Shown in pieces: positions 22,131-34,287 of a stretch of DNA of 64,000 nt. Below the pieces are notes generated by a model. It saw nothing but the letters and a program-made list of their open reading frames with translations, was not told the origin of the DNA and did not search any database. This DNA is from Thalassia testudinum (Eukaryota; Streptophyta; Magnoliopsida; Alismatales; Hydrocharitaceae). Positions within the stretch are counted from its first letter, which is position 1. Every line of letters begins with the position of its first letter. The position numbers were made by a program, and so were the translations under genes. The stretch is from positions 95,954,001-96,018,000 of the forward strand of contig JAZHRO010000073.1 in the NCBI GenBank assembly GCA_037157565.1, written 5' to 3'.

Positions 22131-23944
22131 GATATGGCTTAATGGCTATTTGAGAAAAGAAGCGAATAGAGATAAGAGATAGTCTTCCTCAGGAAGACTC
22201 AACCAGCTACAAGGGGATGGTGGAAATAAGGCAAAGGCTTAGGAAGAAAGATGAGAGAGAGCCCCAAATCAAGAAAACAAGCAAGCCCTAAATTCTATAC
22301 CCTAATTGGATCTAAACCTGGTATCCTGATAGGGAACTCAATTAAACCAACCCTTGAATTACTTGGCTATCAGAAGGGTGGGACCCCCTAGGACACCCAG
22401 CATGGTGGGATACCACTAGAGGCTAACACGGTTACCGCATCGACCTTTCTTGTTACCAGTTGGTCCCAATAGATAAGGCCTTGATTTTTACCCAATTAAT
22501 TTTCAGTTACCAAGTAATTAGTCCTACCTAGGGCACATCTACTTAGTTTTAGGCTTGGGCTTAGAGTGTTCTTGGAACGTGATTGGGCATTTTGGGGATG
22601 TTGCCCTTAAAATTTGATTTAGAGTGTGAAATGCACAAACAAAGGGTTTAAAATGCAAGCTTTAATTGGTGTATTGGCTTTTATGGTTCAAGTGCTTGTA
22701 TTAATTTCTTTAGGGTTTTCTTATTTAAGTCAATTCAAACAAGGTTGTAGTGAAGCATGCAACAAGTTTTGCAAGTCCTAATTGTTATATGAATTTCGTT
22801 TAGGTATGGCATGCAAATGTGCTTTACCCTAGTGTGGAAACCCTAATATCAGATAGGTCTGTATGATGCTTTTATGAACAATAAGGTAGAAGTGGTGTGA
22901 CCCAATCAAAGAAAGCAATGGTCGTAATGCACCACTACTAAGTAAAATAGACCTAAGTGGTTGCCTAATTTGAAATGTTGATCAATTTCAATTCAAGTGG
23001 GTGAGGGGGTGGACAACCAATCACAGCAAATCCCCTCTCATGCAATCACACCCAAATCAGGCTCAAACAGGTTTGTTTTGGGTCTCTAAATTTAAACCCT
23101 AATGTGAATCACCTAGGCCTTGTGCTTCTTCTAAAATTTGCAGTCAGACCTTAGCCTGACTTGAAATCACTCCCCAAATCAGTAACTGAAGCAAAATAAT
23201 GACACTTGGTAGAGATCTTCCTTTTTCAATAGGCCTTTCAGGGAATATTTTTTTAAGATTTTTACTACTTCATAAAATTTTCAAGAATTTTTTAGTGTCA
23301 GGGGGTCAAATAGGCTAGATAGACCCCCTCTGAGTAATTTGATTTGAAACAGTATAAAATGAAATCCAAAAATTCTTGAAAATTTATAGAAAAGACTAGA
23401 TATCAGTGGCTTTCCAACCATACAAATTTCAAATCAATCTGATTTTTGTAGAGGTCATAATTACTATTTGAAATTTGATAAAATTAGAGTACCGATTGTT
23501 CTGATCCCCATTCACTATGCAAATTCTTAAAATTCGTATAGTGTGAATTTTTCGAAATAAAAGGTGCTGCTTTAAAGCTGGTTTGAAAGCCTAATATTAG
23601 ACTGAATCCCAATATTTTTGGACTCCTAATTTAACAGCAATAAATTTTTGAAAATCATCAATATTTGCTTGGTAGATTTCTAAATCTGACTTTGTTGTGT
23701 TCAAATGGTTTCCAAGTTAAAACACGCACTAAAGAAAGATTTTTTCCTTTTTTTAAATTCCAATATGAAAATTTGAACTAAATTTATTTATTTTTTACCT
23801 AAGAAAGCAAAAAAAATGGAGGATGAAGAGTAATACCTATGGTCGTCACCACGAGTCGATGTGTGCACGGATCCTCTTTGTTCTTGACCTACAATCAAAA
23901 CAACCCAAAGTTAAGCAAATCCAAATCCAAACTTGCGTGTTGCC
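22131..23944 (-). other. 5' leader of element T, no gene
   Basis: AT-rich DNA between the primer site and the first coding segment. I see no coding sequence, only scattered short frames. Confidence 0.5.
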
Positions 23945-23962
23945 TCCCCGACAATGGTGCCA
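23945..23962 (-). other. Decayed tRNA-Asp primer binding site (T)
   Basis: Plus TCCCCGACAATGGTGCCA, three transitions from the intact TCCCCGGCAACGGCGCCA at 36921. Confidence 0.8.
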
Positions 23963-23964
23963 TT

Positions 23965-25689
23965 TAACAAGCATGGAAATCGTACATTTTGAAATCGTCA
24001 GAAATTGTAGTATAGTTGCGAAATCCCCTTGACAAAAATGGTTATTAACGAAACTCACATTGATTGTTTTCTTTTAGAACTTGAGTCCCGGTCATTCGTC
24101 TCTGGGAGGCGTGAAAGCAAGTCGACATTTGGATCAGCTTTTCTAACCTAAATCTACTATAACCTAACATTTTTGATCTTTTTGTATTTTGCAATTTTTT
24201 TGTGTTTTTCTTTTTTTATTTTGAAAAGCAAACTGATACCTAAATCAAGATGTGATAGCGAAAACCTAAGTGACTACGTGCATCTAAGTGTGGCCACGAT
24301 GGCCGTGCCTAGTGTGAACAATCCTAAGTAGCATGAAGGTAAAGACAATCAATCACAGAAATGATCATCACACAATATTATTTATGCATAAAAATGTCAA
24401 CACATCTACACTAGAAAGCAAGTAAATAGAGAAAATCCCTCATGTCGGAAAGTGCCACTAAGACCATTGTCCTTGTGTGAGGATGTAGGCTAGACCTTGG
24501 GTATGCAAACCCATTTATACGCCTACAGAAAGAGACGGCCGACCACAAGAGGCTATGGGTGAGCTTCATGGTCATCCAAGAAGAGAAGAAGATGGGGGAA
24601 GTCCTCTCTAGGATGAGAAGGTAGCACGCCTAAGAGAAGAAGAGAGGATGTAGATCCCTTCTACTCCCTAGTTGTCCTTGAGAAGTTATGGAGAAGCTTC
24701 TCTATGGCTGTCCATGGAGCCTTGGAGGAGGAGGAGCACCCTTTGGACGAGAGAGTGGTGGACGGCCTTTGGATTTGGAGGGTGGAAAGGAGGGTACTGC
24801 AAGTGAGAGGTAGAAAGAATGGAAATGGGAATGAATGGGTGTGCTCTCTCTTTCTTTGGCTTTTATGGGAAGGCCTCTCCATTTCAAATGGGTCGCCACT
24901 TTTGGTGGCTCCAAAAATAGCAACTACCACCAATGTAGGAGCTAGGTTTGTGACCAACTAATGAGGGCTAGAATGGGAAAGTGGGATTTGGCAAAGTGTG
25001 TGTATGTGTGGGTATAATTTTCGTAGAGTAGGGTAGTGGGTTTGGTGAATCTAGATTGGGTAAACCTACATTAAGTTGGTGTGGACCTAATTGGGCTTAA
25101 GTGAGTCTAATTGGAAAGGAGTGAACCTAATTGGATCTAGGTCAAGTCTAATTGGATGTGTCTGTGTGTTTAGCCTTAGGTAAACCTAATAGGTATGAGT
25201 TAATTAGAGCCTGGGTGGATCCAATTGGGTTCAGGTGCACCCAATCAACTGTAGATGCACCCAATTAGGTATGAGATGGTTCAATTGGGTTAGGGATAGG
25301 GTAAGTGGGGCTATGTATAGTGGATAGGAACATGGATAGTGCTATCCATGTTTGGGTTTTGAGGCTAAGGTGTCCTAAAGGAGATGGTTTTGGGTTTAGG
25401 AAGGTTGTCCTAGGGTTTCTAAGGGTAAAGACAAGGCTATACTCCTCACTCCTCTTCTGTGAATCAGTCTTCTTCTTCCTTTATTGCTTTACTCCACTAT
25501 CTCCCACATCCTGGATCGCTTTATTACCTACAAATAGCAATACAAACCATTAAATAGTAGGATATCTCATCTTATTCTAGATAAACTGATGCAAAGCATG
25601 ATATGTAAGATATCTATGCAATAACCACAAATTAAGCTAGGTTCAGATATTATTTAGGTTGATTAGTACCCATGATTGTTGTGCAATCA
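23965..25689 (-). mobile_element. 5' LTR of element T
   Basis: Runs from the primer site to 'gtgcaatca'. The plus-strand start reads TA where TG is expected (one transition). The right ~1150 bp matches the left LTR at 11032-12178. The 'ccggtcattcgtctctgggaggc' block near 24090 corresponds to the 'gtcg..cacagggaggc' block of the other Gypsy LTRs here. Confidence 0.75.
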
Positions 25690-27180
25690 TGTCCCATGTA
25701 CTTGTGAGTAGGCTCGACCTTGATGACGTTGAAGTGCCTAAGAGAGAGAGAGAGGAGACAACAAAGGAGGGAGACATTGTATGTGCCAAGAGGGGGCAAG
25801 GTTGGTAGTGATGGCAAGAGTAGTGGTATAGGAGAAGGGTGGAGGAAGGCATAAAAAAAAGAGAAAAAATACAATATTTTTTTCACAAAAAGATTTTAAT
25901 TTTTAGTACCTATTCTTCATAATAAGGGTGTATGTGAATTGGGTTGGAAGAGATTTGCCTAATCCATGATAAAATTCATTCTTGTTGGATTTGAGATCTT
26001 TTAAATTTAATCCAATCCAAGTTATGACCTCTGAACAATTTGCGAAGTTTTGATTGGATAATATTTACCTATTTATTTTTTCAAATAATACATGATTTTA
26101 TACATATTTTCCTATTGGTATATGCAAGGCTTCAAAGAATAAGATCTTAAAATTAAAATTTACAGTTTACTTTTGCTTCTTTAGTTTTTTCTTCTATTAT
26201 AGTACATCATAAAAAGAATTTTTAAAGAATTATACTAAAAATAAATTCTCATGACTTATAGGAAATGGTAAAGGAATTAACTCCAAAAACATTAAAAAAA
26301 ATAATCATAGCTTTAAAGTGGAAATAAATATTGAATTTTTTCTCTCCAATGAAAAAATAACATACATATGTATATATACACATATTATTTCTATACATAG
26401 TATAGATCATATCATATTATGCATACAGATAGTATTTCTAAACATAGTATAAATCATATCAGAATATGTGCATTATTATCTTATGTGTTCTCAGGTGTGT
26501 TAAACTGAATCAAGATCTTAACTTGATCTGAATGAATTCAGTTTAATCTAATCATATTGCATTGGATCTTGGATTTATCCAATCTGCGTGCATCCTTACA
26601 TCGTAAGTTCGTATTTGTAAAGATTTTAAAGTTTTCAAGGACATTCACATAAATATAATTAGAAAGGTTGTGGCATAGGTGTAAATTCGAAAGAATGCAA
26701 GAACATCTATACAAAACCTCCAAGAGAAATAAGTTTTAGGCCTAATTTAGGATGAGGGATGGAGTTATGTACAATGGGAATGTTTAGAAGGGTTATTTTG
26801 TGTTTCTATTTAGAAGTTAAAAGTATTATCTTGCTAGGTTAACCCTTGACTATTTAGAATGTAGTAGGATGACTTGAAGGATATTCCTATTGATGCAATG
26901 GGATAACTACAACTTACTTTATTTCTGTGGGATAAGATGGTGAAAGTTAATCCCTGAGATAACTTATCCTGCATTAGTCCTAAGATAAGTTATCTTATAT
27001 TAACCTCTTTGATGAGGGAAGCAAAATCCTTAAATCAAACCCAAACCATTAGGCTCAACAATAAACCTTAAAAGACTTAACAAGGTCCATTTAACAGTAC
27101 ATAAAAAGTCTTCACTACGCAGACAGGCAAATAATATCTAATGAGGGGAGAAAAATCACCTCAAAAATCTAACTGCATGG
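25690..27180. other. AT-rich stretch, no gene
   Basis: Flank of element T. It starts with a GA-rich piece (25741-25860), then AT-rich DNA with TATATA runs near 26370-26460. 26950-27000 has the inverted words GATAACTTATC and GATAAGTTATC. No coding signal is seen. Confidence 0.5.
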
Positions 27181-27591
27181 AAGATCTGGCTACCCGGCAG
27201 AGTATAAAGACCTGGGTCTTTAAGGTAGATTTGTTTACTTGGGTCCATATACCCAACTGTTAGGCGATCTATGCCGAATTCAAGGAATAGCCAACCAATG
27301 GGCTAATTGTAATAATTAGAGAGAAATCATACAATTGTAGTTCTAGCAATCATCTGGCGATTATGTCATTAAATACTATTAATAGCCAAGCCCCAAGATT
27401 GCAAGAATGGAAAAGAATCCTGCAATAGGAGGAAGTTCACCCTATAAATACTTGGGGTGGACTAGCTTTTATGGTAGGACACAATTAGAGAGAAAAAGAG
27501 AATAATGGAGAGTTTGTACTACTAAATCATTACTGAAATTTGGGAGTATCATCATCCCCTCAGGCGTACACCCCCTTTCGGTGGAACTAGG
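27181..27591 (+). mobile_element. Forward LTR fragment (D) interrupted by LTR M
   Basis: Has a TATA box (CCTATAAATACTTGGGG at 27441), a leader-like sequence with AGAGAGAAAAAGAG, and 'caggcgtacaccccctttcggtggaacta', an end typical of plant LTRs. It stops at the TG of LTR M (27592). The left end is uncertain. Confidence 0.45.
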
Positions 27592-28273
27592 TGATCGCAC
27601 GGGCTTTGCGAGATAGAATCAAGGTTACAAGTAGCCCGTTGTCGTAGTTGCAAAACTTGTGATCAAATAGAATTTATACCAAAACTCCAAGGGAGTCCCG
27701 GGTCGAACACAGGGAGGCAACATTTTACTTTAATTGAAATCTGTACTTCATTTTGTTTGTTTTTGGTATTTTAGGGTTTTGTTATGTTTTTTGTATCTTT
27801 GAAAGAAGAAGACAAGTAGAATGAATCACAAGAGATATGGAACAAATCTGATATATATATCACTCCAATGTTAATTACAACAAACTATGAAAGCATAAAA
27901 AGAGAGGGGGGTAAGAAGAAATCTCCCGAAGCAGCTGTTCGGTGAGACAACGGTGCCTGGTGGAAACTTGGACGACGAAGGTGAGATACAGTAGGACGTC
28001 GGGTAGAAGAAAGCTTCAGCGTGGCTCCGAAAAAGAGATGAGGAGGCGGAGATGATCTGCTACCAGAACAGAGGTTGGAAGACGACTCCAAGGCGACCTA
28101 TGAATGGGGATGAGAAGTTGGAGGACTATTGGTGGGGCAAATGTTCGCTACACTAATAGGCACCTTGGGAGATTGAGAGCAAGCTCTAATAGAGCATTGG
28201 TAGGCTTGCTAGAGCTTGGGAGTAGGTGGGAGTAGAGTAGGAAGAGATGACTTGGAAGGGAGGGGGTATAGGT

Positions 28274-28283
28274 CCTTTTATAG
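28274..28283 (-). promoter_or_regulatory. TATA box of LTR M
   Basis: CTATAAAAGG on the minus strand, the same box as in S (30191) and P (58973). Confidence 0.65.
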
Positions 28284-28329
28284 TGGAGAAGAGGCAAAAA
28301 TAGGTATGGGACCATTAGTGACCTCTAGG

Positions 28330-28620
28330 CTATCACTGGAAGCGTCGCTGTAGGCAACTCATGCCCACTCACGCCCATAGTTAGCATTGCTGGCATGCGA
28401 AGAATTGGCAACAGCTGTAAGCATCACTGTAAGTCCAGCTCATGCATCGTTTGCGCTGCACTATGCCTTTCTTTGTCGTGCATGCAAACACTCATGCGCT
28501 GCTGCTGAGCTGTGCCTCTCTTTGCTGCACTAGCGCATGCTCACACGCTGGCGCTGCGCTGTGTGCATGCATGCTTCCGCACGCACGTGCGGGGGCGCAT
28601 GCGTGCACATGGGTGGCTTG
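28330..28620. repeat. GCATGC/CATGCA palindromic words in U3 of LTR M
   Basis: At least seven GCATGC, TGCATGCA, GCGCATGC or CGCATGCG-type words in ~290 bp, upstream of the TATA box on the LTR's strand. CATGCA is the RY core recognised by plant B3 proteins (known); use here is inference. Confidence 0.55.
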
Positions 28621-29094
28621 GGTAGCGCCACGTGGTGCAATCTAGGTCCTCCATCTTCTTTTCGTTGTAGGGCCTACTACATAGGTTGGATTGAGTTGAT
28701 TTTCACGCCATTAGGCTGCAATTGTCGACTCGAATCCATCCGCGCAGTTGGATTTGTCATTTGAAGCTTTGAATTAGGTCACCTAGTTCCTTTGCCATTG
28801 ATCTTTCTCGGACTGCATATGGTGCTACGAGACTCCAATCGAGGTGATTTCGGAGGCGTTGGACTCCGATCATCGTCTTGACCAGATTCGTATGATTGGA
28901 TAGTCAATCTGAGGCTCCAAACTAAATATCCTTCTCTCCTGACCACGAAAAGGATGAAATTAACCTAAATTATATACAACTACACTAAATGTAGAATGAT
29001 GCATGCTATGCAATATTTATAACATGAAATGCAAATCTAATCCTAGGAACATGCATGAATAGACATTTTACCCTCATTAATTATGTCCACATCA

Positions 29095-29131
29095 TACACC
29101 CATGCCTATCTTTTGCTAGTCCCTAGCAAAA
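29095..29131 (-). promoter_or_regulatory. 3' polypurine + hairpin module (M)
   Basis: Plus: TACACCCATGCC next to the LTR end, then a perfect hairpin (arm TTTTGCTAG 29111-29119, loop TCC, arm 29123-29131). Same as in N (46398) and H (40562). Confidence 0.75.
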
Positions 29132-30105
29132 TTGAACTACATGCTATGTATAAAAATAGAATTAGGATTAGATCGTGATGTAAACACATTTACTCTACTT
29201 AAAATGTCTATTTATGCATGTTCTTAAGCATAGGATTGCATTTCATGATATAAATATTGCATAGCATGCATCATCTCGCATTTAGAGTAGTTTGAATAAA
29301 ATGGAGGTTAATTATCTCCTTTTATGTGCTTGGACAGGGCAAACATTTTATCGGGTTCTCGGATCAAAGATCCAACCGTATGGATATGATCAGTGCGACG
29401 ATTGGAGTTCAACGATTCCAAGATCCCCCTAATCAGGCATCCGTAGCATCAGATAGAGACCAGGGAGCCATAGAAGATCAAGGGCCAAGATGGTGTAAAT
29501 CCGCACTTCAGATGACAAATCCGACCGCACGGATGAATTTGGATCGACGATCGCAGCCCAACGACACAAAAATCGAGTCAATCCGACATCCGTGGCACCA
29601 TCTACAACTTCCAGAAGATGGATGGCCAAGATGGCGCCACGTGGCACCATCTCAGTCACCTAAACGGCCGCTGGCATTTTGTGAAGGCCCCCGCCCGATC
29701 GCTCTCTGCCGTCAAATGAAGATCCAACGGCTATGGCCGCCCGGCGCTTAAAACATGTGCTCGACCATCCGCGCCACGCAGCGCAGCGGTCGAGCGCTCT
29801 TACACGAGCGCGGGGTGCGGGTTCGAGCCGCGGAGAGGGGAATGGAGGCGTGGGTAATTGAGGCGCATGGAGCGTCGGAATGAGATCATGCGGTCGCGGG
29901 CGCCCGATAGCACCGACGCGCGATTGGACGCCCCGCGTAATGTGCGATCGCACGCGCAGGCGGGCGGGTTGCAGCTGGCGTGGACGCCTTTTAAGCCGTC
30001 CGATCTCGCGATCGGACGGCTGAAAAGCGCTGGACGTGCGCGAGCGTTGAGGAGCGAGCAGCCGAGGAGGCGCGCGTGGGCGTGGCGGCGACGGCCACGT
30101 CAGGG

Positions 30106-30135
30106 CTTTAGTGACGGATTTATCCGTCACTAAAG
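30106..30135. repeat. 30-bp perfect palindrome in U3 of S
   Basis: Arms CTTTAGTGACGGAT and ATCCGTCACTAAAG separated by TT, 55 bp upstream of the TATA box at 30191. It is not evident in LTR P. Confidence 0.9.
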
Positions 30136-30190
30136 ACCCTTATTTATTATTTTGAAGATGTAATGTCCATTTTGCCCCCACTCCTTGCAA

Positions 30191-30200
30191 CTATAAAAGG
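30191..30200 (+). promoter_or_regulatory. TATA box of LTR S
   Basis: CTATAAAAGG, matching P at 58973. Confidence 0.65.
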
Positions 30201-30748
30201 TGACCCCCTCCATATGAAATTCTCATCCCTTCTTTCTCCTCTCTACCCCTCCAAAGCTCAAGAGAAGCTTGTCCCACACCCAGGATGCTTCTCGCGAGAT
30301 AAAGTCCAATTTTCGTTCCCCTTCGGAAGTGGATCCTGCGACGACGACGGCGTGCTGCTTCGTTCCCGTTCTTCCGCTTCGTCCTCCTTCGTCCCACTTC
30401 GTTCTCCTTCGTCCAGGCGTCGTCCCGTCCGGCTCATCCTCCAAGCAACCGTCGATGGGGATTTCTCTCTCCCTATTCTTTTTACGGCTTTCTAGTATAG
30501 ATTTACTGCTTTCTAGATTAATCTACTCATCCTCCAAGCAATCGTCGAGGAGGACATTTCTCTCTCCATTCTTTTAATGCTTTCTAGAGTAATTATTTTA
30601 TGCTTTCTTGTTGTAATGAACAATCTCTTCAATACAAAAGTTCCTTGTTTATTCTACATCTCATTTTGATTTCTCTGTGTAATATTCTCTTTCTCTCTTA
30701 CTCTCTCTCTCTTCTATTTATTGTAAATAATTAGATGGTTCTAAATTG

Positions 30749-31459
30749 AAAATGGCATGTTTTCCCATACACAATCCAAAAGGGAGAAGTACCCAAAGGG
30801 GTCTTATAGGCCATTCGATACGCCCACAAAGCATCATCAAGCTTTTGGGACCAGTCTTTCCTATCAGGTCTAACGGTCCTTTCCAAAATAATTTTTATCT
30901 CCCTATTTGATACTTCAACCTGGCCACTTGTCTGAGGGTGGTAAGGGGTAGCAACCTTGTGAGTCACTCCCAAACTCTTGATTAACCGATTGAAGTGGTG
31001 GTTTCGGAAATGAGGTCCCCCATCACTTATAATAGTCTTCGGGCAGCCGAAACAGGAAATGATATTGGCCTTCACAAATTTCAAAACCACAGAGTGGTCA
31101 TTTGTGCGCGTAGGAATGGCCTCTATCCATTTAGAGACATAATCAACTGCCACCAAGATATATTCAAAACCATGGGACAACGGGAAGGGGCCCATAAAGT
31201 CAATTCCCCACACATCAAAAATTTCAACAGATTGAATAGGATGTTGAGGCATTTCATTCTTCTTCCCAATCATTCCAGTCCGTTGACATCTAACACAGGC
31301 CTTAACAAAATTATGAGAATCCTTAAATAAGGAAGGCCACCAAGAACCAGACTGGAGAACCCTAAAAGTAGTTTTCTTAGCACCAAAGTGTCCTCCACAA
31401 TGAAGTTCATGGCAAAAACTCAGCACACTTTGTTGTTCCTCTTCAGGCACACGTCTCAA
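30749..31459 (-). pseudogene. Integrase of element A, 3' truncated
   Basis: Ty3/Gypsy integrase. The N-terminal HHCC zinc module ([14 protein letters not shown] ... [17 protein letters not shown]) is followed by the catalytic core with all three DDE residues: D in [14 protein letters not shown] in SDGGPHF, and E in [11 protein letters not shown]. The core then reads [26 protein letters not shown] and stops matching at about 30752, where LTR S DNA begins. It is in a different frame from the RT/RNase H ORF. A frameshift and probably a small deletion separate them near 31465-31495. It catalysed cDNA insertion; without its C-terminus and with a frameshift it is probably inactive. Confidence 0.88.
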
Positions 31460-31488
31460 TACTTGGTCTTGTCCAATTCTAAATAATT

Positions 31489-34239
31489 CTAGCTCTTCCT
31501 AATGAATCTCTTTCTTTTCTGCTCATCCCAAGAGCCAGGAGTTTGTCCAGTGACCAAGTAATTTACAGTGTCTGCATACCAAGGTAAAGTTGGTGTTACC
31601 GCCATCAGAGTTTCAACGGGAAATGTCTCACGAATGCCTCCAGAAAGAGAGTCATTAAGAGGAAGGCGAGACAGGTGGTCAGCCACAACATTTTCTACTC
31701 CTTTCTTTTCATGTATTTCCAAGTCAAATTCTTGAAGGAGTAAGATCCACCTAATCAGACGTGGCTTAGAATCTTTCTTAGCAATCAGATGTTTCACTGC
31801 TGCATGATCAGTAAAAATAACCACCTTAGACCCAAGTAGATAAGACCTAAACTTCTCCAGAGAAAAAATTACAGCAAGTAATTCTTTTTCAGTGACGATG
31901 TAGTTTTCCTGAGGTTCGGTTAAAGTCTTGCTTGCATAATGTAGCACATGAGGTCTTCCCCCAACCCTTTGTCCAAGGACAGCTCCCACTACATAATCTG
32001 AAGCATCACACATAAGCTCAAATGGGAGTGTCCAATCAGGAGCTTGCAGAATAGGTGTAGAGATCAAGGCCTCCTTTAGAGTCTTAAAGGCGTCGGCACA
32101 CTTTGAATCAAAATTGAAGGAAGATTCCTTCGCCAACAAGTCACAAAGTGGCCTAGAAATCTTACTAAAATTTTTAATAAAGCGCCTATAAAAGCCAGCA
32201 TGGCCTAGAAAGGATCTAATCTGTTTGGCATTCGTAGGCAATGGAAGTTTGGAAATAGAATCAATCTTGGTTTTATCTACTTCCAAACCTTGCTCAGATA
32301 CAACATGCCCAAGTACAATTCCTTTCTGTACCATGAAGTGACTCTTCTCCCAGCTGAGGACTAAACTAGTCTCGTTACATCGTTTCAACACATTCTCCAG
32401 GTGCAGGAGACATTGGTCGAAGGACGAGCCATAAATGGAGAAGTCATCCATAAATACTTCGACACACTCGTCAATCATGTCCAAAAAGATAGACATCATA
32501 CACCGCTTGAAAGTTGCAGGGGCATTACATAATCCAAATGTCATACGCTTGAATGCAAAAGTACCGTAAGGACTCGTGAATGTTTTCTTTTCCTGGTCAT
32601 CAGGAAAGATTACCACCTGATTGTACCCAGAATATCCATCGAGAAAGCAATAATACTTATTCCCTGCCAATGTTTCGAGAATTTGATCAATAAAAGGTAA
32701 AGGAATGTGATCCTTCTGGGTAGCGGTGTTCAGCTTGCGGTAATCAATACAGACCCTCCATCCAGTTGAGGGCCTAGTGACAACTTTTTCACCTTGGTCG
32801 TTGAGTTCCATAGTAAAGCCTACCTTCTTTGGCACCACATGAATGGGACTGACCCATTTACTGTCAGCAATGGGATATATGATCCCGGCATCCAACCACT
32901 TCAGGATTTCCTTTTTTACAACCTCCCTCATATTAGGGTTCAGACATCTCTGCATGTCCCTAAAAGGCTTGATGGAATCATCAGTATAAATGTGGTGCAT
33001 GCAGAGTGTAGAGTCTATACCCTTAATGTCAGCAATGCTCCAAGCAATAGCTTCCTTGTGCCTATACAGGCATTCAATCAAGGCTCCCTTCTTTGCCTCA
33101 GATAGCACAGCCGAAATGATAACGGGGAGCATATCATTGGCACCTAGGAAAACATACTTGAGAGTGTCAGGGAGGGGTTTCAACTCATGGTCGGGGGCTT
33201 CTATGGTTGAGGGTTTCATAATAGATGTCCCCATCTCAGGTAGCAAATCTACCTTCGGCAGAAATGATGGGTGAAGAGGCTCAGCAGAAACTCCTAGCAA
33301 TTCCTCTAGTTCTAGTATATCCCCTTCACATTCCTCCAAGAGATGGGAATGCTTATTTAGCATGACATGCTGAAGGGGGTCATCACATAACATTGCAGGA
33401 GTTGCCTCTTTAATCAGGTCATCTATCACCTCAACTTGAGAACAATCCTCAAGTCCAGCTTGTTTGTAAGCATTAAACACATTAAGCCGGATTTTCCTGT
33501 TCCCAAAGCCCATTTTCAATGCCCCAGTATTGCAATTAATTGAAGCATGAGAAGTTGCAAGGAAGGGGCGGCCCAAAATGATGGAGGGTTTGGTTGGCTT
33601 GTTGGTAGGGTCAGTGTCCAAAACTAAGAAGTCAATGGGAAAGAAGAAATCCTCCACTCTTATGAGGACATCTTCCAAAATTCCCCGTGGTGTCTTAAGT
33701 GATCGATCAACAACTTGAAGGATTATAGGGCTAGGCTTCAGATTGCCTCCCCCAAGTTGTTCATACATGTAGCTCCGCAGGATGTTCACCCCCGCACCCA
33801 GATCAAGTAGAGCCTCATCAATTTGTAAGTCACCAATAACTACAGAGATGTATAGGGCTCTTGGGTCCTTAAGTTTCGGGGGTGTGCCACGTTGAACAAT
33901 TGAGCTAACAGAATCAGGCAGGACAACTTTTGATTGGACCTGTTTTCTAGATTGCCGCTTTTTCATGCACAGGTCCCTTAAGAAGCAGGCATAAGACGGA
34001 ATCTGCCTGATAGCTTCAAGCAAAGGCAGGTTAATCTGCACTTGCTTGAAAGTTTCCATAATCTCATCCGTCTTATCTTTGGCTCCAGATGAGCCAGCAG
34101 AAGTCTGCCCAAAGGTGGATAAGTGCTCTGGAAAAGGCACTCTCGATCTCTGGGTGGAAGGGTTGTCATGTCGAGTAAGGGGTGGAACGGGGGCAACTTC
34201 TTTCGGTGAGGTGATTTCAAGCGGAGAAGATTTGGGCAA
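31489..34239 (-). pseudogene. Element A polyprotein: protease, reverse transcriptase, RNase H (916 codons)
   Basis: Long ORF, open for 916 codons. Order: Ser/Pro-rich linker; retropepsin at residues ~140-290 (LLDLGAGVNILRSYMYEQL active site; SIILGRPFLATSHASINC); reverse transcriptase at ~480-680 (GWRVCIDYRKLN, FLDGYSGYNQV, FTSPYGTFAFKRMTFGLCNAPATF, catalytic FMDDFSIYG); RNase H at ~760-880 (PFELMCDASDYVVGAVLGQ, TEKELLAVIFSLEKFRSYL, FTDHAAVKHL, VADHLSRL). The PR-RT-RH-IN order is diagnostic of Ty3/Gypsy. With the tRNA-Asp primer site and long leader it fits the Tat/Athila group. It is in frame with the end of gag (34288) across one TAA that could derive from CAA, so gag-pol was probably a single ORF. 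The catalytic residues look intact here, but the element as a whole is broken. Confidence 0.92.
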
Positions 34240-34287
34240 GTCTTCTCCAGTGGGGATGAAAGTCGGGGTGGATGGTTTTTTTTGGGG

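Larger units (their letters stand above)
27592..29094 (-). mobile_element. 3' LTR (M) of a reverse-strand Gypsy-like element
   Basis: TGATCGCACG...CCACATCA on the plus strand, 1503 bp. Landmarks are the 'cgggtcgaacacagggaggcaac' block near 27700, a TATA box at 28274-28283 (minus), and a GCATGC-rich U3 (28330-28620). 81 bp of internal sequence with the polypurine/hairpin module follow at 29095, then LTR S. It is homologous to S (29176) and P (57923) in the opposite orientation. Confidence 0.65.
29176..30748 (+). mobile_element. Forward LTR (S), truncated at the right
   Basis: Starts TGATGTAAACACATTT and is homologous to LTR P (57923-59665). It has a TATA box at 30191 and a leader resembling that of P ('ccctccaaagctcaagagaagcttgtccca' here vs the 58985-59060 region). 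It stops ~240 bp short of the P end, at the junction with the integrase of element A. Its first ~115 bp form an inverted repeat with the end of M (about 28940-29070). Confidence 0.65.

Noticed and set aside
28442..28764. Cys/His/Ala-rich open frames as a host gene
   Set aside because: They fall in the GCATGC-rich U3 of LTR M; low complexity and no splice or homology signal.
29095..29175. Target duplication for LTR M as a solo LTR
   Set aside because: Left flank (CTAGG) and right flank (TACAC) do not match, and the right flank is polypurine/hairpin sequence, so M is a 3' LTR with truncated interior.
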